Positions 20,138-31,456 of a stretch of 64,000 nucleotides of DNA are shown here, piece after piece. How positions within the stretch are numbered: position 1 is the stretch's first letter; each line of letters opens with the position of its first letter. The notes beneath the pieces were generated by a model. That model worked only from the letters and a program-made list of their open reading frames with translations. It made no database searches and was not told the DNA's origin. Origin of the DNA: Petrolisthes cinctipes (Eukaryota > Arthropoda > Malacostraca > Decapoda > Porcellanidae); the NCBI GenBank assembly GCA_033782935.1, contig JAWQEG010000510.1:88501-152500 (forward strand), written 5' to 3'. The translations under genes and the position numbers were made by a program.

Positions 20138-21860
20138 CGTAAAAGCTCTATTTTTGTCCCCTTACGTTACTCTTTGATTTTTCTATTTTTACTCTACTTG
20201 TGGAGGGAAACAAAAATCTACTGCCTTTAACAAAACAAAAAAAAACAACCAGTGTATGCTACAACTCTATCCTATAGCTGTATCAACCTGGTCTGGAAAA
20301 AAAAACAAGATACCGATGAGGAACAGGACTTGCCTTGCGAATACCAAAAATAAATCATACAAAGGACAAGTCCAGCTCCTCTACAGTACTGGAGAAACGC
20401 TGCCACCACCAGACCAAAGTCGATCAGAGGAACCAAGTGAGCACACACCGGAAGGGTAGCGTAACGTTACGTTAAGAAGGCTCGCGAGTAAGCAACCCAG
20501 ACTACAATTTTAACGGGGGTACGATCAGTGTTGTGAAAGGAGAACTAATCTCTATATAGGTACACAGTCTATTTGTTATATCGGTGACGGAAATACTCAG
20601 ACAATTATAAACCCGTTTATTATATCCACCTATTTGTTACAAGTACAACAAGTTCCCTATAATAATAATTTCTGTCCCCCCCCCCCCCTTTGCTAATATT
20701 ACCTACTCCCAGTTCTGTCAACTAGGATAGGAATAATTCCGGGTCTCGCCAGTGGACAGAGCTAACACATAAATCCAAAACAAAAACAATTATTACTATG
20801 AAATATCCCCCCTCCCTTAATACAGTTCCTACTCCCTTTTCTGTCTACTAGGACAGGAATAATTCCGTGCCTCGCTAGTGACAGATCTAAGTACATATAA
20901 AAAAAAAAATATTACATGAAGTGTCCCCCCTCCCACAATATTTCAAATAATTCCTAATAATAAATTTTGCACAATAAGGCCGAAATATAGTTAATACCAA
21001 AAAAAAAATAACATCCTAATCTCAATATTATAAATGAAAATTTAAAATTGCCAGCAACTGTAGTTAATTTTCTAAGTACCACGTGGTTCACTTTACACCA
21101 AGGGAGATCGCTAATAATGGCTGCCACCAGCAGAGACGAGATCAGAATGAGCATGAGAAAAAAAACATACTTTACTTACTATGCCTGAATGTGACCACAC
21201 AATATTCCTTAGTTAGTTATATCCCATCACGGGACTTAGTAGATTCACCACACTATATTCACAATACTATATTTATGATGAGAGAGAGAGAGTTGGAACT
21301 CTTACCTGCCACCAGCAGAGACGAGATCAGAATGAGGTAGTAGCAACTCAGGGTACCGCCTCGCCATCTCCCCCACTCTCACTCTCTTAAGCAAAGTAGT
21401 GACCAACTCATCTTAATTTCTGGCAAATCCATCAGTTCTACCCTTACTGGTGTATATAATTACATAACCTAATTTAAACATATAAGTGAGCTCAAATATA
21501 TTGCTTTCTCCCTTGTGTAAAGTTTTACACTACTGTTATTTACATATTCAAGGCATGTATTGTTCCGCCAACAAGAAAATGTACTGTCCCGACTGTAGGC
21601 CCTAACTAATCTAATTAATTTTCTAAGCAAGTTACAATTAAGTGCCGGTAACAGTATAGGAATGTTAGCTTCGTTATTATATATTATAATTAGAAATGCA
21701 GGTTATTCCCTGTCTCCATTAAATTATTTTACATTCCTTTCTTAAATCACCGCCTGGCTACTCCCTACAATTCTACACTAAAAACCTATTCTAATACATA
21801 TAAATATACAACACCCGTAAATATCCCGAATAATAATACATATAAAATAGGGGTGTTACA
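20138..21860 (-). repeat. 5' LTR (minus-strand element), 1,723 bp
   Basis: Almost identical to 11706-13429. Its plus-strand first base is C where the other copy has T, breaking the TG...CA terminus. This LTR holds the element promoter, but no core motif was identified with confidence. Confidence 0.92.
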
Positions 21861-22803
21861 TAGATACTTGGGAATAATTGTGGATGAGAAAGGGTGTGAT
21901 AGGACAAAGACTGATAGGTTATCAAGAGCAAACCAGTGGGTAGGAAGACTAGGAAGTGTGTCACGGTGTACAGCCAATAAGTATGAGGTAGTGTGTGGTG
22001 TATGGAAAGGTATGGCTGTACCTGGACTCATGTGTGGACTGGAGACTATGACATGGACAGTGAATGACTTTAACAGACTGGAAGTAGTACAGAATAGGAT
22101 AGGAAGAACAGCATTAGGTGCAAGCAAGTATGTAGGTGTGGAAGCAATAAGAGGTGACGCTGGATGGAGTACGTTTCAGGAGAGGATAGCCAAAGGAGTG
22201 TTGAGATATAAGGTTAGACTAGAGGGAATGAATGAAGACAGATGGGGTATAAATGGACAGGACGGTACACAAAGTAAAGAAGGCTGTCTGATAAGAGAAT
22301 GGAAAAGTGTGGAATGCAGTACCCAATGCTAGATGAAAGGGGCAGATGGAGTGATGAGAAATGGATGAATGAGATTAAGACACGGATACAAGAAATAGGC
22401 AGAGATGAATGGATGAGAGGCATAAGTCAGAAGAGCACGCTAGATTGGTACTCCTCTAAGGACATACCAAGGAGTGAAGTGTTCTATGATGGTAGTTGGG
22501 GAAGTGAGCTGATGTTTAAGGCAAGAACAAAGTCACTGGAGGTGAATGACAGAATATCTAGATGGAGTAGTGAAGGTGTGTGGGATGTGTGAGAGTAGGG
22601 AAGATGAGACAGTAGAACATGTGTTGATGGTATGTGATAAATATGAACGAGAGAAAGCTATCATGCTGAATGTGGTAATTAGTGAACTAGGAGTGAGAAA
22701 ATGGAGGGAGATGGTGGAAGCGACAGTGGCAGCTAAAGTGCTGCTAGGTCTTAGTGAACGAGAGCTGTACAGTCCAGTGATAATAGAGAGTGTGAAAGAA
22801 TGA
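21861..22803 (+). pseudogene. LINE reverse transcriptase, C-terminal segment with CCHC finger
   Basis: Resumes as RYLGIIVDEKGCDRT directly after the TAGA duplication. The thumb/C-terminal region follows (GRLGSVSRCTANKYEV, GLMCGLETMTW, RTALGASKYVGVEAIRGDAGW). Frameshifts near 22290 and 22555 divide it. It ends with the zinc-knuckle CGMCESREDETVEHVLMVC (C-x2-C-x9-H-x4-C), common after RT in several LINE clades, and a stop at 22801. Confidence 0.8.
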
Positions 22804-23190
22804 GACGAGGAAGTGGGGTGGGGAGGAAGAGGAGGAGGAGAGATGTGGGGTGGGTTGGGGCGTGGTGGGGGAGGAGGAGGGATGTGGGGTGGGTTGGGGC
22901 GTGGTGGGGGAAGAGGAGGGATGTGGGGTGGGTTGGGGAGTGGTGGGGGAAGAGGAGGGATGTGCGTAGGGGTGTAGTCTGGCCGGAAGGTGGAGGAGGA
23001 GGAGAAGGAGTATATAGGGACGAGCAGGTTGTATAGGATATAGAGGATGAAAGTATGATGTGTATACATGTATTCTTTGGTGCTGTTTTTTGTTTTCTCT
23101 CTGCAGAGTCTGCAGAGGAAGACAGTAAGAGAGCACGGTTGCAAAGGCTACACCCGAATGCGGGTCACTCTCAGTCATCATCATCATCAA
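22804..23190 (+). repeat. LINE 3' region with G-rich minisatellite and simple tail
   Basis: Contains three units of about 37 bp (GATGTGGGGTGGGTTGGGG plus GAGGAGG-type purines), then a non-coding stretch ending in TCATCATCATCA and CAACAACAACAA. The simple repeat is probably the LINE tail. Confidence 0.6.
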
Positions 23191-23193
23191 CAA

Positions 23194-23433
23194 CAACAAC
23201 AATAATAAAGTGTGAGTTTTTGTAGTTTTCTATGTTGTATTGTTGTAATTGATAATATTAATGGTTCTTTAGTGGTTTATATGATATATACGAGTCAATA
23301 GAGAAGGAAACCAAGTGAAATACAATATATAATTCATCGATATAAGATAATTAAATTTAACAAGTATAATCATTTAATTAATTAACACAGGCTTAGTAAA
23401 TTACTTTAATAACCTGTAAAGTAATGAATAAAA
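23194..23433. repeat. Conserved spacer of the large repeat unit, copy 1
   Basis: AACAACAATAATAAAGTGTG through AAACAAGCCTG is about 95% identical by eye to 29705-29962. It marks the same position in successive units of the large tandem duplication. No gene seen. Confidence 0.85.
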
Positions 23434-23850
23434 CAAGCCTGGAAACACACACACACAACCCTTGAAAAAAAAACCACACAAACCTGGGGAAAAAAAAAAA
23501 CCCAAGGAAATATAACGGTAATTATCTATTATATTGCCATTTTATATTACAATGTTTTTACCTTTTTTACCCACTAATTTATAACATTCTAAGACACTTT
23601 TCTTCTATGGCATTTTCTTTTACAATGCCTCATTTCCAAGATAGGGCATATTCAAATGGGGCATTTTAAAATTAGCCTGACCGGTAAATATTGAAAGAAT
23701 TACCGTTATTGAGTACGGTATTTCTACCTTCATTACCCACTAATTTTAACCATTCTAAGACTATTTTTCTTCTATGGCATTTCCTCTGCAAATGCCCCAT
23801 TTCAAAGATACGGCATATTCAAATGGGGCATTTTGAAATTAGCCTGACCT
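23434..23850. repeat. Unit junction with 44-bp-satellite family
   Basis: Starts with GGAAACACACACACA and GAAATATAACGGTAAT, then two copies of the family containing CCATTCTAAGAC and CAAATGGGGCATTTT. Matched by 32035-32290 before unit C. Confidence 0.8.
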
Positions 23851-24510
23851 TACCTGACCTAACCTAGACCGCATCAGACTACCGGGAACTAACCTGGACA
23901 AACTACTTGGAACTAACCTGTGCAAACTACTGGGCCCTAACCTGTGCAAACTACTGTGACCTAACCTATGCAAACTTCTGAGACCTAACCAGGGCAAAAT
24001 ACTGGGACCTAACCTGACCCAACCAAACCTAACATAACCGTTCCTTATCTAACATAACATAACATAAACAAACCTTACCTTATCTGACCTAACCTTGTAA
24101 TGGCCGGACCTGAGAGTTAAAGGCAGAATTTGAAAGCTATTCCAGTGGAGTACTCTTATGGCTTACCCAGTAGAAGCACTGCCTGAGATTTCTCTGGTCC
24201 AGGGTTCGATTCCCCGTGGGTATGACTAGAATTTAAATGGATTAATTTCTGGGTCTAACTTGCTTGATTGATTGGGATTATTACAACCTAACCTAACATA
24301 ACCAAACCTTACCTTATCTAACCTAACCTAACCTAACAAAACCTAACATAACCTTACCTGACATAACCTAACATAACCAAACCTTACCTTATCTGACCTA
24401 ACCTAACGTAACATAACCTTACCTAACCTAACCTAACATAGACCACAGCAGACTATCGGGACCTAACCGAGGCAAACTACCGGGACCTAACTGGACATAG
24501 TCAATTTTTA
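23850..24510. repeat. Degenerate (CCTAA)n array before unit B
   Basis: Built of 5-mers related to CCTAA (CCTAA, CATAA, CCAAA, CCTTA, TCTGA) with higher-order order CCTAACCTAACATAACCAAA, plus 24-bp units such as GGGAACTAACCTG. CCTAA is the arthropod telomeric repeat. A tRNA-derived SINE interrupts it at 24135-24290. Confidence 0.85.
24135..24290 (+). mobile_element. tRNA-derived SINE
   Basis: Has a Pol III A-box-like stretch (TGGCTTACCCAGTAGA, 24159-24174) and an exact B box GGTTCGATTCC (24203-24213) with the spacing of a tRNA gene, a matching T-arm CAGGGTTCGATTCCCCG, and ends in a TTGATTGATTG-type tail. The anticodon arm does not fold cleanly, so it is not a tRNA gene. Confidence 0.65.
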
Positions 24511-24710
24511 GTGCTACAGAATATTACTGTAAATATTCAGTAAATGTTTGAATCTTCAAATTATTTAAGACTGGTATAGTTATTGTTTCAGATTCATATG
24601 AAGTAACACTGTGGTTGGCAGCCCTGACACCAATAACACTGTGGTTGGCAGCTCTGACAACAGTAATAACCAAGTGGTCATATTGGTGGCAGAATAAAGC
24701 TGTGTTAGTG

Positions 24711-25358
24711 ATGGAGGTGGAAGGAAGTGACACCATCAATGTTGTCAGAGAAGAGAAGTGTAACAAGTTGGTCTGTCAACAATGTGGTCAAAAGTTTAGT
24801 AGGAAATGCCATCTCACTCACCATTTATTGACTCATACTGGAAAGAAAATGTTTATGTGTGATGAGTGTGGTAAAAAGTTTGTGAGAAAAGCTGATCTAA
24901 AGAAGCACATACTTATACACATAGGAGTGAAGAACTTTGAATGTGAAGAATGTGATAAAATGTTTGTGAGAAAAGGTGATTTAAAGAGGCACATACTTAT
25001 ACACACAGGAGTGAAGATCTTTGAATGTGAAGAATGTGGTAAAAAGTTTGTGACAAAGGGTGAAATAAAACGACACATACTTATACACACAGGAGTGAAG
25101 GACTTTGAATGTGAAGAATGTGGTAAAAAGTTTGTGAGAGAGGATAATTTAAAGCAACACATACATATACACACAGGAGTGAAGAAATTTGAATGTAATG
25201 AATGTGGTAAAAAGTTTGTGAGAAAGAGTGATCTAAAGAAACACATACTTATACACACAGGAGTGAAGGACTTTGAATGTGAAGAATGTGGTAAAAAGTT
25301 TCTGACAAAGGGTGAGTTAAAGCGACACATACTTATACACACAGGAGAGGAACTTTGA
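24711..25358 (+). CDS. C2H2 zinc-finger protein, unit B (most complete copy)
   Basis: 215 residues from the ATG (MEVEGSDTINVVREEK) with seven C2H2 fingers in tandem: CQQCGQKFS, CDECGKKFV, CEECDKMFV, CEECGKKFV (twice), CNECGKKFV and CEECGKKFL types, each of 28 residues and joined by TGV/TGK linkers, ending TGEEL. Relative to unit A, two bases are missing in GAGAGGAAC near 25347, which ends the frame early; at least three more fingers follow out of frame to 25752, and a MITE sits in the ninth. An acceptor-like TTATTGTTTCAG precedes the leader at about 24589. Expected to be a nuclear DNA-binding protein if expressed. It lies in a tandemly duplicated repeat unit, so it may be a multicopy transposon-associated gene and not a single host locus. 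Confidence 0.65.
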   Translation: MEVEGSDTINVVREEKCNKLVCQQCGQKFSRKCHLTHHLLTHTGKKMFMCDECGKKFVRKADLKKHILIHIGVKNFECEECDKMFVRKGDLKRHILIHTGVKIFECEECGKKFVTKGEIKRHILIHTGVKDFECEECGKKFVREDNLKQHIHIHTGVKKFECNECGKKFVRKSDLKKHILIHTGVKDFECEECGKKFLTKGELKRHILIHTGEEL

Positions 25359-25794
<436 letters not shown>

Positions 25795-25869
25795 TGATTG
25801 CTCCCCTCCCCCCTAAGCATGATAGGAAAAAAATGAAAATATCAAGAGGTAGCACATTATATTGTAGGT

Positions 25870-26307
25870 GTATGGTGACAAGGTGAGTATTCAGTGTTGC
25901 TTCCATTGGCGTCATGAACAGCTTCAAGACGAGCAGGGTAGGAAGACACAAGTGACTCAAAAAGCTCCGTGTTGAACTACTCCATTACCCGAAGCACACC
26001 ATTGATGTGCTCCTCAATCTTGGTACGACTAAATGGAGTTGATAGAGGTTCACACAACATCCTTTTTTTCAACCTCGTCCTTCAAGATAGATCCAACATT
26101 TTCACAGATGAGGAGAATTACTCAGCCACTCGTTATTACCAAGGACTATAAGAGGTACAGTTATGTTTGCATCCATAGCAAGACCCGACGATATAGGTAA
26201 AGAAAAAAACTTGTTCTGACCCTACATGCTCTCTCTCTCTCTCTCTCTCTCAGATAGCAAGGCCCGATGATATAGGTAAAGAAAAAAACTTGTTCTGACC
26301 CTACATG

Positions 26308-26380
<73 letters not shown>

Positions 26381-26640
26381 ATAAGGAAAATTACTGGGCA
26401 ACTCGTCATTACCAAAGAAGTCAATGTTGTTGTCCTTCAGAAGGTTCTGGTTGGGTTCAAAGCACTTTCACATATGGTGCTTGGTTGTGCAGAAAGGTAA
26501 CCTGAGTGACATCCACAACATTTTGAGAGTCTTGAAGAATGCGAATGACAAGCTTTGTCAAGATCTTCTCCCCAAAATAATCTCCATCCCAACTTTACCC
26601 CCGAGGCTTTATCACCCACATCATCCACCATACAGTGAAG
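25870..26640 (-). pseudogene. Fossil Tc1/mariner transposase (unit B), split by CT microsatellites
   Basis: Same relic as 4541-5000, including the WPSNSPDL-like and ARLEAVHDANGSNTEYS segments. An extra duplicated block with AAAAACTTGTTCTGACCCTACATG and (CT)n runs (26223-26252 and 26313-26380) splits it. Confidence 0.75.
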
Positions 26641-26838
26641 TCCTTGGACCCTCTTGGCCTCGTCTTGTCATTACTATCACTTACATTTTCTAATGCCACA
26701 GTAGAAAGAATATTTTCACAGATGAATGTTGTTCACTCTAAACTGAGAAATCGTCTCAGTGTTAGGTCAGTAGAGGCATTAATTGTTAAAAATAAAGTAT
26801 GGATTGGTTCATTATTTTCAATCCTGTGTAAACTTTGA
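26635..26838 (+). pseudogene. hAT dimerisation-domain fragment (unit B)
   Basis: Nearly identical to 5052-5246, with FSNATVERIFSQMN and KLRNRLSVRSVEALI. Relic only. Confidence 0.8.
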
Positions 26839-27344
26839 GCCTTCTGATGATATGATCAGAAGTTTCAATTCTAAAGGTTCTGAAGAGGAGGAGAATAATA
26901 TTATTGCTCTTGATGTACTACAATAAGAATTTGTGGCTGTAGGTATGTATACTGTATATCTAATTGTCATTATTAACATTGTTTAGCTAAGTTCTCATAG
27001 GCCTAGTTAGTCCTTATGGAAAATAAAACTGGCATTTTTAAGTTTACCTTCAGCAAAGTTCAGTTATATGGTTGTCAAATATTAAGTAATTGTTTTTCTT
27101 TAGTGAGGAGAAATGTATCAATACAATATTCATGTACATTAAAAAGAAACAATAAAATTTGTCTTTATTTGTTTTGTGGGATCTTCATTTCAATCTGTGG
27201 GAAAAAAATCCTTAATCTGTGGGAAATTGGTACTACAAAATTGGCAACACTGTGCTAAGAAAAACCCACTTTTTATAGACAAAAAGTATTTAATATGGAC
27301 GTTTCGGAGGCAACTACCTCCCTCTTCAGCAGTACAGAGTTGAT

Positions 27345-29439
27345 GAGTCGTATTGGCTTCTTCGACGTAACCTACGACTTCTCAAAGGACACCTTCATGA
27401 TGATTTGTTGGAATCCGTACTTCAGACAGCCAGTAACAAGTGTAACCATGAAGAGAACAAGACCAGGATTAGACACAACAGAGTCATCAGCGAACTGTGC
27501 AGTGCCAGTGAGTGGAGCAACTGTGGTGTTATGGGCTCAGTGGTGAATTTGTCGTCCTATGTGCTATCGGAAATTGAAAATCAAGTGTTGCAACTGGGTT
27601 TTTCTTTTGCTCTAAAACCTGGTAGAGATATTGCCCTAGATTTTGTTGCGTCTGTATTTAATGGAAGACATAATTTCCCGTGCCTTAATGGTTTTATAAT
27701 CAATGGTTTTTTGGACCATTTTAACTCCTATGATTCCATTCCTAGGCGGTTTCGCTTGGCCCTGGAGAATTTAAGAAAAAACAACTTCATTTTCATAACT
27801 AAAGCTTACAAGAGCAACTCAGTTGTGATACTTGATAAAGTTAACTACGAAGAAAAGATGTTAAATCTATTAAATGACGTCACCACTTATGAAAAGTTGA
27901 GATTTTCTGCCTTAAAGCGTCTGTCCACCCAGTTCAACCGTACTGTGAAAGAACTACTCAATAATGTGCCCAACATCGATGCCAAATGGTTCATGCAAGT
28001 CAACCCTAAACTTCCACACATATATGGTCTACCCAAAACACATAAGAATGGTGTTCCTCTTCGCCCCATTGTTTCGTACTGTGGATCATTTAGCTACAAA
28101 TTATCAAAATTCTTAGCCAATAAATTATCACCATTAGTGGGATGCATTTCAAGTTCACATATTAAAAATTCCTCACATTTTATTGATGAAATTAAGTCTC
28201 TAAACCTAACTAATGGAAAAATGGTAAGTTTTGATGTAGATTCACTCTTCACTAAAGTGCCACTTAACGATGTATTAGAATTTCTAGGTAGAAAAATGCC
28301 AGACTATGATTTAGATTTGGGTATGCCAATATCTTCCTTCCTTGAATTAATTAAACTTTGTGTTTCATCCAATGCTTTTTCTTTTAATGGTAAATTCTTC
28401 ATTCAGCGATTTGGCAATGCTATGGGGTCGCCATTATCCCCCATCCTTAGTAATTTGTATATGGAATTTTTTGAAACTTGAGTTATTATCCAACATTGCA
28501 CCCCCAAATCTAATATGGCATAGGTATGTTGATGACATTTTCTCCTTTTGGCCCAACAGTCTCCATAATTTTGAAGATTTCTTTTGCAAATTAAATGACT
28601 TGGTTCCATCTATCAATTTCAAAATTGAATGGGAAATTGATGGGTCCCTACCCTTCCTTGATGTTTTGGTTACTAAAATTAATGACTTCCCTACTTTCAC
28701 TGTCTATAGGAAACCCACTCATTGTGATATGTACATTCATTTTTTCTCTTATCATAATGATTCTATCAAAATGTCTGTCATATCTACCTTGTTTCTCAGA
28801 GCATTAAGAATTTGTAGCCCCCAAAATTTAGAGGTAGAAAACAACAAAATTTGGATTATATTCCGTAACTTGAAATATCCTGATTGGTTTATAAGAAAAG
28901 CTTATTATAAGGCTAGGAAAACCTTCTATGTTCCTAAATGTCAGTCAGAAAAGAAACCTTATTTATGTCTTCCTTATGTAAAAAGTCTGGAGAAAATTCA
29001 GTCAGTTAGCAGAGAACTTGATGTAAACATAGCCTTCAAATATACTTCTAGTATCAAAACTACTCTTGTAAGAAATAATGCCACCGTTCAGCCCCAAGCA
29101 GGAGTATACAAAATTCCTTGCAAAGACTGTGACTTAGTTTATATAGGTGAAACTGGGAGATCTTTAGATGTTAGAATGAAAGAACATAAACGAGATATGA
29201 CGAATTGTAACACAAATAATGCTAACTTTGTCCATGCATATGACAACAACCACTGTATTGATTGGAATTCTGGTAAAATGATAATTAAGTGCAACAATTT
29301 CAAGAAACGTAGAATATTAGAATCAGTATGTATACAGCACTATAAAAACTTTAACTTAAATGAAGGTATGTTCAAACTAGATCCATTAATGAGAGCACTA
29401 GTGGTCAAATCCCTCCCAGATGTGGGGTCGGATCCCTGA
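27345..29439 (+). pseudogene. Penelope-like RT/GIY-YIG protein with one frameshift
   Basis: The first part (27345-28481; no ATG near the start) holds the PLE RT: YGLPKTHKNGVPLRPIVS, SFDVDSLFTKVPL (motif A) and GNAMGSPLSPILSNLYMEFF (motif B). A one-base frame change occurs in the T-run at about 28470-28480. The second part continues with IWHRYVDDIFSFW (motif C, catalytic YVDD), then PFLDVLVTK and YRKPTHCDMYIHF, and ends in a GIY-YIG nuclease: GVYKIPCKDCDLVYIGETGR with the Arg/His/Glu-bearing helix RMKEHKRD, including the CKDC cysteines typical of PLEs. About 690 residues in all. It primes reverse transcription at a nicked target. A single indel inactivates it or demands frameshifting. Confidence 0.9.
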
Positions 29440-29570
29440 GGAATGGCCAGGTCAGGTCGGTTGGGTGAGGTGAGGTGAGGTGTGTCTGTCTGTCATCAGA
29501 ACACACCTTGTCCCTCCCTCCCCCTGTCAGCTACTTATTTTCCTTTCATGTTTCATTCAACTCTGTACTG

Positions 29571-29606
29571 CTGAAGAGGGAGGTAGTTGCCTCCGAAACG
29601 TCCATA
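29571..29606 (+). ncRNA. Hammerhead-ribozyme-like core in the PLE 3' inverted repeat
   Basis: CTGAAGA at 29571-29577 fits the CUGANGA box. It is followed by a stem GGAGG/CCTCC and then CGAAACGTC, which holds the GAAA box. Penelope-like elements are known to carry hammerhead motifs in their terminal repeats. Helices I and III are not clearly resolved by eye, so activity is uncertain. The mirrored copy is in the left inverted repeat (27294-27329) on the other strand. Confidence 0.5.
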
Positions 29607-29694
29607 TTAAATACTTTTTGTCTATAAAAAGTGGGTTTTTCTTAGCATGCTGCTCTTCACGTCATTGTGAATTACCACTCTATTGGCAACACTG

Positions 29695-29962
29695 GTTGTG
29701 ACTCTGATCTGGCAACAACAATAATAAAGTGTGAGTTTTTGTAGTTTTCTGTGTTGTATTGTTGTAATTGATAATATTAATGGTTCTTTACTGGTTTATT
29801 ATGATATATACGAGTCAATCGAGAAGGAAACCAAGTGAATTACAATATATAATTCATCGATATAAGATAATTAAATTTAACAAGTATAATCATGTAATTA
29901 ATTAACACAGGCTTAGTAAATTACGTTATTAACCTGTAAAGGAATGAATAAACCAAGCCTGT
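29695..29962. repeat. Conserved spacer of the large repeat unit, copy 2
   Basis: Homologous to 23194-23433 and continuous with the PLE empty-target sequence, so it keeps the uninterrupted junction that the LINE destroyed in unit A. Confidence 0.85.
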
Positions 29963-30850
29963 GAAAATCTGTATATGTGATCCACGCGGCAAATATTTAC
30001 AATTTATGTATATTTAAGTAGGGGACAATGTAGTGTGTTCGTGTGTAATGAATATAATAGGCGATTGCACTTAACTTTCGGCAGAATAGGCTTTCGAAAA
30101 ATCGCGACCGCTTTTGAGACAAAGTCCAGCGTATGAGTAAGTCTACGGTGTTAATACCCTAAGTTCAGACTCCAGCGTTCATGGTGTCTTTCTCTCCCAG
30201 GTCCTTCTTTAAAATAAGCCACTGAACACTGTACAAAGTAGTGCACATCATTGATGGGATGCTCATGTGCTACTTCAAGTTGCCATCTCGTAAATCATGT
30301 ATTTTTTTAAATTAAGTGACGCTTTCAATATTCTTTTAATTCATCACCATTTATATATAGATAATTTCATTATTTACTCACTTAATTTCATAAATTATTT
30401 TCTCATCTCATATTATTATAATCATTAATGCAATCTATCAACCTTCTGTATTCATCCGCTATTTTCCACCATCCCATTTTCCCTGCTACGTGTGACGTGT
30501 CAGTAGTACGTCAACGTGACAAGCTGACACTCCCAACATGGCTTCTAGTGGGTATGACTTTTTTTTTCACGCATTTTGCTAAGCCACAAGAACTTTTTAA
30601 TTTATGTGTGGATCATAGGCTAATTTTGAAACATAAAATAAGTGTGGACAGGAGGCTACTATGGATTATAATAACAAATTACGCGATGTAACAAATATGT
30701 CAGCCAGAATATAAAATCACGGCCCAGGTTTCTTCGAAAATTTAATCATCTGCACAATTTTCCTGCAAGTCTGGTAAGAGTTAAAACCTTTTTGTAATAT
30801 ATTTTATTAACAAATAGCAATTATAATTATGTACAACAATTGTAATGGCC
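29963..30850. other. Unique AT-rich stretch, no recognised gene
   Basis: Absent from the corresponding place in unit A, where GCCTG runs straight into GGAAACACAC. Short open frames exist (for example 30428-30691) but without domain features. A CCAACATGGCTTCTAGTG stretch at 30532 has a good start context but no supported coding extension. Confidence 0.5.
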
Positions 30851-31450
30851 AGTCAGGTAGTCTGCTAAGGATAATAAAGGGGGGCAGTTAGGTCACGTGA
30901 GGATATGTCCCGGTAGTGTGCCCCAGTTATGTCCCGGTAGTCTGCCCCGGTTAGGTCCCGGTAGTCTGCCCCGGTTAGGTCCCGGTAGTGTGTCCCAGTC
31001 CAGATTAGGTTAGGTCAGGTCAGGTGAGGTCTGACTAGTTTCTACTGTATATTGTGCCGTGGTCTGCCCCGGTTAGGTCCCGGTAGTCTGCCCTGGTTAT
31101 GTCCCGGTAGTCTGTCCCAGTTATGTCCCGGTAGTCCGCCCCGGTTATGTCCTGGTAGTCTGCCCTGGTTATGTCCCGGTAGTCTGCCCCGGTTAGGTCC
31201 CGGTAGTGTGTCCCAGTCCAGATTAGGTCAGGTGAGGTGAGGTCTGACTAGTTTCTACTGTATATTGTGCCGTGGTCTGCCCCGGTTAGGTCCCGGTAGC
31301 CTGCCCTGGTTATGTCCCAGTAGTCTGCCCCGGTTAGGTCCCAGTAGTCTGCCCTGGTTAGGTCCCGGTAGTGTGCCCCGGTTAGGTTCCGGTAGTCTGC
31401 CCAGGTTAGGTTCCGGTAGTCTGCCCAGGTTAGGTTAGGTCAGGTTAGAT
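30850..31450. repeat. 24-bp minisatellite, reverse orientation
   Basis: Over twenty units of GGTTAGGTCCCGGTAGTCTG type, with a higher-order repeat of about 205 bp that includes GGTCTGACTAGTTTCTACTG at 31028 and 31245. It is the reverse complement of the 2225-2470 family. Confidence 0.85.
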
Positions 31451-31456
31451 TTGGTT

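Larger units (their letters stand above)
11706..21860 (-). mobile_element. 10.2-kb Ty3/gypsy element carrying an extra SGNH-like ORF
   Basis: 1,724-bp and 1,723-bp LTRs (about six differences seen, plus C-run length), TAGA duplications at 11702-11705 and 21861-21864, an 18-nt tRNA-Leu primer site, and frames in the order SGNH-like ORF, gag, protease-RT-RNase H-integrase on the minus strand. Near-identical LTRs mean a recent insertion, yet pol carries two in-frame stops. It interrupts the LINE between codons for EYR and YLG. Confidence 0.9.
5671..23190 (+). mobile_element. Non-LTR retrotransposon (LINE) with two nested gypsy elements
   Basis: Pieces at 5676-6925, 11445-11705 and 21861-22803 join into one reverse-transcriptase region: the reading frame continues exactly across the GTGAG duplication (6921-6925/11445-11449) and the TAGA duplication (11702-11705/21861-21864). 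Without the insertions the LINE is about 2.9 kb. It lacks an endonuclease, so it is 5'-truncated. Comparison with 29683-29720, which keeps the uninterrupted spacer, shows that everything between about 5671 and 23190 is inserted DNA. The 3' end runs into TCATCATCA/CAACAACAA repeats. Confidence 0.8.
27253..29682 (+). mobile_element. Penelope-like element (PLE) with GIY-YIG endonuclease
   Basis: 2,430 bp flanked by a 12-bp duplication TTGGCAACACTG (27241-27252 and 29683-29694). Unit A at 5648-5659 has the single, empty target. Perfect 90-bp inverted repeats lie at 27254-27343 and 29557-29646, with a 36-bp extension after the right one. It encodes RT and GIY-YIG domains with one frameshift. Inverted terminal repeats plus RT and GIY-YIG are established features of EN-containing Penelope-like elements. 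Confidence 0.93.

Noticed and set aside
24135..24290. tRNA gene
   Set aside because: A and B boxes are good but the anticodon arm and acceptor stem do not fold as a functional tRNA; a SINE head fits better.
30428..30691. Small gene starting near ATGGCTTCTAGTG
   Set aside because: No homology recognised, no supported exon borders; a short frame in AT-rich DNA.
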